Positions 1 through 5,938 of a stretch of 11,517 nt of DNA are shown piece after piece; within the stretch, counting starts at the first letter, position 1, and each line of letters starts with the position of its first letter. The notes beneath the pieces were generated by a model, which was given only the letters and a program-made list of their open reading frames with translations, made no database searches and was not told the origin of the DNA. This DNA comes from Chrysochromulina tobinii (Eukaryota; Haptophyta; Prymnesiales; Chrysochromulinaceae): positions 1 through 11,517 of the forward strand of contig JWZX01002209.1 in the NCBI GenBank assembly GCA_001275005.1. The letters are read 5' to 3'. Made by a program: the position numbers and the translations under genes.

Positions 1-90
1 GTGAGACGCCGCAGTTCGGGTTGTGAGACGCTGTCCCGGGCGGTGAGACGCCGCAGTTCGGGTACAGTTCGGGTTGTGAGACGCCGTCCC
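1..90 (-). repeat. GCGTCTCACAA-family repeat, reverse orientation
   Basis: Read on the minus strand, this stretch holds about four copies of a GCGTCTCAC core separated by GAACTGCG or GGGAC spacers. The combination GAACTGCGGCGTCTCAC reappears on the plus strand at about 5068-5110, and related copies lie at 2918-2960 and 5479-5815. It is therefore a dispersed minisatellite family present in both orientations. No coding sense is apparent. The array is cut by the window edge. Confidence 0.8.
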
Positions 91-116
91 GGTGCGATCT
101 CCGTGATGACCTCAAT

Positions 117-235
117 TCACAGCCCTGATGAGCCTTGATGAGCCTTGATGAACCTTGATTAGCATTGATTAGCCTTGATTGATAAGGCCTGATGAGCATT
201 GAAACCATTGATGATCAGGGCTGATCAGGGCTCGT
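117..235 (-). repeat. Decamer minisatellite, inverted arm
   Basis: Loose tandem copies of a ten-base unit reading GATGAGCCTT on the plus strand. Its reverse complement, AAGGCTCATC, is the same family as the CTCATCAGTG decamers that begin at 261 on the other strand, so this block is an inverted arm of that array. The switch of orientation falls in about 205-245, around a GATCAGGGCTGATCAGGG stretch. Confidence 0.75.
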
Positions 236-260
236 TAGGTTCAAATCTGTTCTATAAGGG

Positions 261-500
261 CTAATCAGTGCTCATCAGTGCTCATCAGTGCTCATCAGTG
301 CTCATCAGTGCTCATCAGTGCTCATCAGTGCTCATCAGTGCTCATCAGTGCTCATCAGTGTTCATCAGAAGGGCTCATCAGGGCTCATTAGTGCTCATCA
401 GTGCTCATCAGGAGGGCTCATCAGGAGGGCTCATCAGGAGGGCTCATCAGGGCTCATCAGGGCTCATTAGGTCTCATCAGTGCTCATCAGTGCTCATCAG
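261..500 (+). repeat. Decamer tandem array (CTCATCAGTG)n
   Basis: About nine to ten perfect head-to-tail copies of CTCATCAGTG run from about 271 to 363. They are followed to about 500 by variants in which GTG is replaced by GGG or AGGAGGG. Homogeneity is highest at the left, which suggests recent slippage or unequal exchange there. Open frames across it only translate the repeat (ten-residue ISAHQCSSVL periodicity) and are not credible genes. Confidence 0.92.
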
Positions 501-1900
501 GGAGGGATCATCAATAGGCACTCAGAGCGCATCTGGGAGCACTCTACAAATATCATCAGTGACACTCAGGGATCGTCAATAGGCACTCTGTCGGAGCCTA
601 TCAGTGACACACAAAGATCAGTAGGCACTCTGAGCGCATTAATGAGCACTCAGATATCATCAGTGACACTCGGTTATCATCAGTAGGCGCAGAGCTCATC
701 AGTGACACTCAAAGAAAGATCAGTATAGGCACAAACAGAGCGCATCAAGAAGCACTCAGAGCTCATCAGGTTTCACCCAGGGTTCATCAGTGACATTCAG
801 AGATCATCAGAAGGCATCCAGGGCTCATCATTTGGCACTCATTGTGTCATTGATCATCAATAGGCACTCACAAATCTCATCAGGGAGCACTCAGAGATGA
901 TCTGTGACATTCAGGTATCATCAGTAGGAGGCACTCAGGACTCATCAGTAAGCAACCGGGGATCATCAACAGGCACTCAGAGCGCATCACAGGGAGCACT
1001 CAGATATCATCAGTGACACTCAGGAATCGTCAACATAGGCACTCTGTCAGAGCCTATCAGTGACACTCAAAGATCAGTAGGCACTCTGAGCGCATTAATG
1101 AGCAGTGAGCACTCAGATATCATCAGTAACACTCATGTATCATCAGTAGGCAATCAGAACTCATCAGTGACACTCAAAGATCAGTAGGCACAAACAGAGG
1201 GCATCAAAAAGCACTCAGAGCTCATCAGGTTGAAAAGCACTCAGAGCTCATCAGGTTTCACTCAGTGTTCATCAGTGACACGCAGAGATCATCAGTGACA
1301 CTTAGGGATCGTCAATAGGCACTCTGTCAGAGCCTATCAGTGACACTCAAAGATCAGTAGGCACTCTGAGCGCATTAATGAGCAGAGCACTCAGATATCA
1401 TCAGTGACACTCAAAGATTACTCAAAGATCAGTAGGCACAAACAGAGGGCATCAAAAAGCACTCAGAGCTCATCAGGTTTCACTCAGAGATCATCAGTGA
1501 CACGCAGAGATCATCAGTGACACTCAGGGATCGTCAATAGGCACTCTGTCAGAGCCTATCAGTGACACTCAAAGATCAGTAGGCACTCAGAGCGCATTAA
1601 TGAGCAGAGCACTCAGATATCATCAGTGACACTCAAAGATTACTCAAAGATCAGTAGGCACAAACAGAGGGCATCAAAAAGCACTCAGAGCTCATCAGGT
1701 TTCAGCACTCAGGGTGCATCAGTGACACTCAGAGATCATCAGAAGGCACCCAGGGCTCATCATTCTCATTGATCATCAATAGGCACTCGGAGCGCATCAG
1801 GGAGCACTTAGAGATCATCTGTGTAGGCAGTCAGAGATCATCAATAGGCACTCAGGTCGCATCAGGCGCACTCAGAGATGATCAGTAGGCACTCAGACTT
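500..1900 (+). repeat. Degenerate ~20-bp minisatellite with higher-order units
   Basis: Almost every base belongs to a diverged unit close to CACTCAGAGATCATCAGTGA. A longer block recurs: GGGATCGTCAATAGGCACTC, then a TCAGAGCCTATCAGTGACAC stretch, then GAGCGCATTAATGAGCA and a CACAAACAGAG segment. It starts near 569, 1023, 1305 and 1528. The last two copies are nearly identical, with a 223-bp period; the older intervals are 454 and 282 bp. This is a higher-order repeat derived from the same GATCATCAGTG family as the decamers at 261-500. I see no gene in the stretch. Confidence 0.88.
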
Positions 1901-2330
1901 ATGCTCAGACATCGGAAGGCACACAGATATCAGTGACTGGTAAGTCAGTCGCACCTGAGCTGCTGAGCATGTGTGGCAAGCATGCTGGAGACGAGGCCAC
2001 GTGCCGCTGCAAATCGTACCTTCTTCGGCAGGGCGTGGCGTGGCGTGTATGAAGCGTGTATGACAGTGACCTCGCCGATCTGATGCCCAGCGAGCGCCGG
2101 CGGGCACTCGCCACATGGGCGGGCACGGCGGCGAACCAGCCTTCGGCTGTGACACATGATGTTTTCTTCCACGCCACCAGGAGCACCGACCACTTGATGT
2201 TATCGAGGGAGCCGCGCGCAAACAAGCGCAAACAAAGCGCTGGGTGCGGCGAGCCGCGTGGTGCACATGAACTCGATTAGAACTCGATGACGCTATTGGG
2301 CCGGGCGGGGACGATGACATCAGCAGTCAA
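1900..2330. other. Unassigned stretch between minisatellite and dynein remnant
   Basis: Several open frames of 70-150 codons overlap on both strands, but none shows a family motif I can defend. On the minus strand a VVGAPGG-type stretch (about 2182-2202) lies where the AAA4 P-loop of a dynein heavy chain would follow the remnant at 2339-2632, but the match is too weak to call. The repeat TGGCGTGGCGTGTATGAAGCGTGTATGA around 2034-2063 is a short local duplication. Nothing else is supported. Confidence 0.4.
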
Positions 2331-2338
2331 GCACCATC

Positions 2339-2632
2339 TCTCTCGTTCTTGCGATCGTCGCGCGGCACGCCCATGTTCGTGTAGTCTCCGAAGACGAGCT
2401 TCTGCTCGTAGAAAAAGATGTCCTTTGAGCTCTTGCTCATCTTGAAGTGCACCTTGAGTGTGAGTCGACGACCATGCCGCCAAAGTACCGCCAAAGTACT
2501 TGCGGTCGTCATCGTCGACGCTATCGTGGTTGATCAGACGCGGTCGGAGAGGACGCGCAGCGCCTAATGCGTGAGCCCAGAGCATCGCGAGCGTCTCTTG
2601 GACACGCCGTGCAGGTTGAACATGTGAAGAAG
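2339..2632 (-). pseudogene. Dynein heavy chain remnant (AAA3/AAA4 region), frame-broken
   Basis: Three short segments in different reading frames line up in the order expected for an axonemal-type dynein heavy chain, the ATP-driven motor of flagella. They are HMFNLHGVSK (2597-2632), resembling the conserved FNLRD-x-SK motif; then LWAHAL ... RPRLINHDSVDDDDRKYF (2487-2597), resembling LWxHE-xxRVFxDRLI-xxDRxxF; then LTLKVHFKM ... KLVFGDYTNMGVPRDDR (2339-2464), resembling the xFGDFxxxG-xxxDRxYE segment before AAA4. A direct 11-bp duplication at 2477-2498 sits exactly at the second frame break. A full gene would be over 12 kb; only about 0.3 kb is recognisable, so this is a fragment or pseudogene rather than an exon of a working gene, although short introns explaining the frame changes cannot be fully excluded. 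Family assignment is from remembered motifs, without alignment. Confidence 0.6.
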
Positions 2633-2917
2633 TGCGCCTATAGGCTGGTAAGTGGCTTGGACCGCTGGGTTCGGCTGGAGCTAGGCTTGAGCTCACATCT
2701 CCTTGTGCTGGAAGAGCTGCGGCTGAATGGTGTGGGCGTGTGCGATCTGCTCCGTCGGCAGCTTGCGCGGCATGATGTGCGCCAGCGCCCCCCGGCTACC
2801 GGCCGTCTTGAGACCTGCGCCTGCACCCGACAACGAGTGTGGGTAAGCCCACACCGCGATGAAAGAAAGAAAATCACGCGAGAGCAACCAAATGTACAAA
2901 AAGGGGGAAACGAACAC
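2633..2917. other. Unassigned stretch
   Basis: Contains overlapping open frames on both strands without recognisable motifs. It may include more diverged dynein sequence upstream of the remnant at 2339-2632, but I could not match any segment. A GGTAAGT donor-like sequence at about 2647 on the plus strand has no coding context. Confidence 0.3.
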
Positions 2918-2992
2918 AGCGTCTCACAAATGCAACTCGCACCCACACAACACAGCGTCTCACAAACGTGAATGAATGTCGAACTGCGGGGT
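2918..2992 (+). repeat. Two GCGTCTCACAA-family copies
   Basis: ACAGCGTCTCACAAA occurs twice, starting near 2917 and 2950, followed by GAACTGCGG. These are the same units found in reverse at 1-90 and in long arrays at 5027-5815. Together with 1-90 they bracket the decamer array and the dynein remnant. Confidence 0.8.
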
Positions 2993-3109
2993 GCTCATCC
3001 CGCCGCTTCATGGATCCTGCGGCCGTTCCTCCACCTGTCGACCTTAGTCGACCTGTGCCGCTGTGCTGCCAAGTGCCACCGTGCGCCGTCGCTCGACGGC
3101 GGGGATGCG

Positions 3110-3405
3110 TGAGGCGGCCAAGGAGGCGGCGAGAGATGCGAGAGGCGGCGAGGGCGGTACGAGGGCGGCGGTGATGTGGTGGAGGCGAGGGTGGCGGTGA
3201 TGTGGTGGAGGCGAGGGTGGCGGCGGAAGTGGTCGGGTGTGGTGAGGGCGTCGGCTCGAAGGCGAGGGTGGCGTCGGCGATGGAGGCGGCGGGACCGCAG
3301 GGGCGGAGAAGGCGGAGGGGGCGAAGGCGGCAGAGGCGATGGAGAATGGAGCGGAGATGGTGGGGGCGGGGAAGGCGGCGGTGGCGATGGAGGAAGCGGT
3401 GACGG
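3110..3405 (+). repeat. G/C-skewed GGCGNNGG low-complexity tract
   Basis: A purine-rich tract of GGCGGAGGCGAGGG-type triplet-like repeats on the plus strand. It includes a direct repeat of GGTGATGTGGTGGAGGCGAGGGTGGCGG-type sequence at about 3169-3224 and tails into the minus-strand Pro-rich codons at 3292-3411. A similar tract occupies the end of the window. Long open frames on both strands here are expected from composition and are not evidence for a gene by themselves. Confidence 0.7.
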
Positions 3406-3475
3406 AGGCCACAAGCAGGCCAACGCCCTGACAGTTAGCGCAATTGGTGCCCAGCTCGCAGTCTCCATCACCATC
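3292..3475 (-). pseudogene. Frameshifted Cys-motif / Pro-rich (SPPPP) protein fragment
   Basis: On the minus strand, one frame reads DGDGDCELGTNCANCQG (3428-3475). This closely resembles the CxLGTDCxDCG motif I remember from many predicted secreted proteins of haptophytes and other algae. In those proteins the motif is typically followed by a PPSPPPPSPPPPSP spacer. Here that spacer is present immediately downstream but in another frame: about 40 residues of PPSPLPPSPPPPSP type at 3292-3411. The distance and order fit a single ancestral reading frame broken by a one-base-type indel between 3411 and 3428. On the plus strand the same bases form the GGCGGNGG-rich tract at 3110-3405. No signal peptide is visible. 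I read it as a decayed cell-surface or secreted protein segment; a living gene with a short intron here is less likely. Confidence 0.5.
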
Positions 3476-3632
3476 GGCCGCTGTGCGCCGTCGCGCGCTA
3501 TCGATGATTGCGATATGCTTTTGCGTCACGGCAGCGCGATTTGCACGTTCTTTCTCGGCCCCTTTCTCGGACCCTCCTATCTTCTTCGAATCTTCTTTTG
3601 TCGACATCTTCTGAACAGTCACGCGTCAGCGG

Positions 3633-3960
3633 CACAGACTTTGCTTCTGTAAGACAAGGCCACTCAACGCAGCGGTGCGTCGTGCTATGCACATCTAGTC
3701 GTGTACTGTTGCGGTAGTGAAGCGGTAGTGAAGCGGTAGTGTAGCGGTGGACGAATGTAGCGGCGTCCTCGTTGTGCACCGTCGCGCGTCGTCGAGCATG
3801 CAGAAGGTGGTCGCGCCAAAACCTTGCTCATGCTCCTGTAAATGCTCCTGTGCAAAACAAGGCCTCTCAACGCAGCGGTCGCACATCTTGTCGTGGGGTA
3901 GTGAGCGCAGGACGCGGCGTCCTTGATGTGCACGAGCATCGCGCGGCGTCATCGAGCATG
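3633..3960 (+). repeat. Dispersed repeat R1, two adjacent copies
   Basis: ACAGACTTTGCTTCTG then AAGGCCACTCAACGCAGCGG and GTGCGTCGTGCTATGCACAT (3633-3698) begin copy one; AAGGCCTCTCAACGCAGCGG (from 3859) begins copy two, giving a period near 203 bp. Each copy ends with a GTCCT(C/T)G(A/T)TGTGCAC and CGTC(A/G)TCGAGCATG segment (to about 3800 and 3960). A third copy lies at 10213-10322. Copy one has an internal 11-bp tandem expansion. It is non-coding as far as I can see; it may be part of a non-autonomous mobile element. Confidence 0.75.
3711..3750 (+). repeat. 11-bp tandem repeat AGCGGTAGTGA
   Basis: Three to four head-to-tail copies of AGCGGTAGTGA inside the first R1 copy. The R1 copy at 10213-10322 has just one (AGCGGTAGTGTAGC), so the expansion happened after the copies separated. 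Confidence 0.85.
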
Positions 3961-4146
3961 CTGATGTGTCATCAAGCCGACCCAGGCAGCAGCATCTATG
4001 CTGATGCGAGTAGGTGCGAGGCGACTGATCTTTTGCGTCCGTGTGCCGTCGCTCTGGAACACCAAGCATCGCTCCACATGCGCGCGCAGCGCCCGTCCGA
4101 GACGCAGCTACGCGTGGTCTCGCATCAGCAGGAAAAGCGTTGGAAT

Positions 4147-4335
4147 GAGATCCACGTGTAGGCTCGCACAAGGTCGAACGTCCTCGCGCAAGACCTACGC
4201 ATGAGCAATATTGTTGCGACCTGTGCAACCCATCTCACTGTGCATGGTCGACAGACGCATTTTGTGCAATTGCAGATCGCGATGAGGCCGCTTAGAGGCC
4301 GCTTCCTGCGGCCGCTGTGCAACCGCTGTGCTACA
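4147..4335 (+). pseudogene. Decayed RING/U-box-like unit (dispersed copy)
   Basis: This plus-strand stretch matches, base by base with several indels, the minus-strand tandem units at 10391-11026. Shared blocks include GATCCACGTGTAGGCT (versus GATCCACCCGAGGCTT), CGCGCAAGACCTACGCATGA (versus CACGCAAGACTCAACATGA), CCCATCTCACTGTGCATGGT and GATGAGGCCGCTT ... TCCTGCGGCCGCTG. The cysteine-motif region is frame-broken and contains a small internal duplication of GAGGCCGCTT (about 4283-4302). It therefore cannot encode the motif intact. It lies just downstream of two R1 repeat copies, the same association seen at 10213-11026. Confidence 0.65.
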
Positions 4336-4511
4336 TCGAGTTGTGGCGTTGGCACCTGGTCGCAAACCCGACACCGCACTCGAGCACCACAGCGCCACCG
4401 TGTTACATTTTCGCAATTATGCAATAGCAGATAGCTCAGCAGACAGCACGACGATAAGCTCCACCTCGAAAGCTGCCCCGCCGCCCTCGCTGCTCCCACT
4501 CTCACCCGCTT

Positions 4512-4571
4512 GAGTACGCCGAGGACGGCATTAAGGACGGCATCTGCGACGACGGCGGCTTCGGTAGCTCA
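4512..4571 (+). pseudogene. CDDGG motif fragment of algal Cys-rich repeat domain
   Basis: The plus-strand frame beginning at 4512 reads EYAEDGIKDGICDDGGFGSS. The segment DGICDDGGxG matches the first half of the DGxCDDGGxG...CxLGTDCxDCG pattern I remember from algal secreted proteins; the second-half motif appears on the opposite strand at 3428-3475. The frame continues only to about 4598 without the expected cysteines. No start, signal peptide or companion exon is visible, so this is best read as a gene fragment. Assignment is from motif memory. Confidence 0.4.
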
Positions 4572-4599
4572 GCATTATTGCAGAATCTAAGGGTTGACG

Positions 4600-5026
4600 G
4601 CGCGCGGCGCGTGCAGACTCGGAGACGTGAAGAGGCCCTTTAATCGGATATTTCTTTCCGACCGAGCCATTTGGGCCCATTTCGCATGCATGCTCGATAG
4701 AAACAGCTCTTTAAATCGACAAGTCGCGCACGGCCACGGGCGCCGTGCACTATCGGTACGAACTGCAGCATCTCACAATTGAAACTTCAGAGTTGGCCTG
4801 TCGTTGGAGGTGGTGCTCCCGTTGCCCCGGGAACTACTGATATGTGTCGGTCGGTCCTACACACATCTCACATGGGAAAACGTCCTTGGCTTCATTGTGT
4901 AAACCCTCATTACAAGCCATGCTTGAATTCCTAGTAGCAAGCCACATCTATTCCTGTGTGGATCTTAGACTACGACATGGCGATGAAAAGAACGAGCGCC
5001 GGGTATATACCGGTACACCGGTGAAA
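4600..5026. other. Unassigned stretch with one suggestive broken frame
   Basis: Base composition is closer to balanced here than in neighbouring repeats. A plus-strand frame from an ATG at 4842 gives residues such as HTSHMGKRPWLHCVNPHYK, stops twice at about 4929-4934, then continues as SIPVWILDYDMAMKRTSAG to a stop at 5022-5024. The residue mix looks protein-like rather than repeat-derived, but I recognise no family. A small palindromic ACCGGTACACCGGT sits at about 5009-5022. Confidence 0.3.
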
Positions 5027-5230
5027 GCGTCTCACAAAACGAACTACAAAACGAACTGGGAACTGCGGCGTCTCACAAAACGAACAGCGAACTGCGGCGT
5101 CTCACAAAACGAACCGCAGCGTCTCACAAAGCGAACTAGTTGAGCCGTTGAGCGTCTCATAAGAGCACGAAGTCGAGAGTCTCACAAAAGAAACAGCAGC
5201 GTCACATAAAACGAAGTCAATAGTCTGCAG
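5027..5230 (+). repeat. GCGTCTCACAAAACGAA minisatellite, left block
   Basis: About seven copies of GCGTCTCACAAAACGAA-type units with spacers such as CTGGGAACTGCG (5028-5215). The unit is the same as at 1-90 (reverse) and 2918-2960. Copies decay to the right (GTCTCATAAGAG, GTCACATAAAACG). Open frames through it give SHKT/VSQNE-type repeated residues and are not credible genes. Confidence 0.88.
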
Positions 5231-5235
5231 CGTCT

Positions 5236-5455
5236 CGGGGTGAAGAGGGGTTAGGGGTGGGGTTTAAGAGGGTTAGGGGTAGGTTAGGGGTGGGGGTTAG
5301 GAGTTAGGGATTAGGATAAGGGTCAGTGGTAAGGGGTTGGGGGTTAGGAGTTAAGAGTTATTAGGGTTAGGGGTTAAGGATTAAGGGTCACTGCAATGAA
5401 AGTCCAAACTCGGAGGCTCCATAAGTTAAGGGATACAGGTTATAGGGTCAGGGGT
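5236..5455 (+). repeat. Degenerate telomere-like GGTTAGG tract
   Basis: A G/T-rich strand with many TTAGGG and GGGGTTAGGGG words, interspersed with GGGGTTTAAGAGGG, GGATTAGGATAAGGG and similar variants. It is strongest at 5245-5395, then weakens across 5396-5455 (AAGTTAAGGGATACAGGTTATAGGG). It resembles an interstitial or decayed telomeric repeat embedded between two blocks of the GCGTCTCACAA minisatellite. No other origin of this composition is apparent. Confidence 0.75.
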
Positions 5456-5478
5456 AAATGACGAAGGTCCCTCAACCG

Positions 5479-5815
5479 CAGCGTCTCACAAAACGAAAGT
5501 CGTCCGAACTGGTCGAGCCACAGGTGCGTCTCACAAAAGGAATTAAAGGAAGTCGTCCGAACGGAACTGGCGTCTCACAAAACGAAAGTCGTCCGAACTG
5601 GTCGAGCCACAGCGTCTCACAAAAGGAATCGTCCGAACTGGCGTCTCACAAAACGAAAGTCGTCCGAACTGGTCGAGCCACAGCGTCTCACAAAAGGATG
5701 CCGTCAGAACTAGCGTCTCACAAAAGGAAGCCTTCCGAACTAACGTCTCACAAAAGGAATTGAACGAACTAACGTCTCACAAGAGAAATTCGTCGAACAC
5801 AGCGTCTCACAAATG
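5479..5815 (+). repeat. GCGTCTCACAAAACGAA minisatellite, right block
   Basis: About ten copies of GCGTCTCACAAAA(C/G)GAA, often followed by AGTCGTCCGAACTGGTCGAG, giving alternating unit lengths of roughly 30-45 bp. The block ends about 120 bp before the kinase start codon, so it probably lies within or next to that gene's promoter or 5' untranslated region. Spacing is irregular and both unit and spacer repeat, so it is not a CRISPR array. Confidence 0.9.
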
Positions 5816-5938
5816 AACTGCTCTCTTTAGGGAGTTTAGAATTCGACATTGAGAAACTTGCAGGAATTGTTTTCGGTACGACTTGTTATCATCCCACGAG
5901 GACGTTCGCGCCGCTCCCGCTGAGGCTGTTGCAGGATC

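Noticed and set aside
268-686. Overlapping plus-strand ORFs with ISAHQCSSVL-type residues
   Set aside because: They simply translate the decamer repeat in successive frames; periodicity and composition are explained by the DNA array.
1945-2210. Dynein AAA4 P-loop (GxxGxGKS) downstream of the dynein remnant
   Set aside because: Only a vague VVGAPGG resemblance on the minus strand, with no flanking AAA motifs in any frame; insufficient to extend the pseudogene.
3176-3652. Plus-strand Gly/Glu-rich ORF (GGGEGGGGDGG type)
   Set aside because: Low-complexity translation of a G-rich tract. The minus strand gives the recognised Cys motif and SPPPP spacer instead.
5479-5815. CRISPR-like appearance of regularly recurring GCGTCTCACAA
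   Set aside because: Spacers are themselves repeated (AGTCGTCCGAACTGGTCGAG), lengths vary, and the context is eukaryotic; it is a minisatellite.
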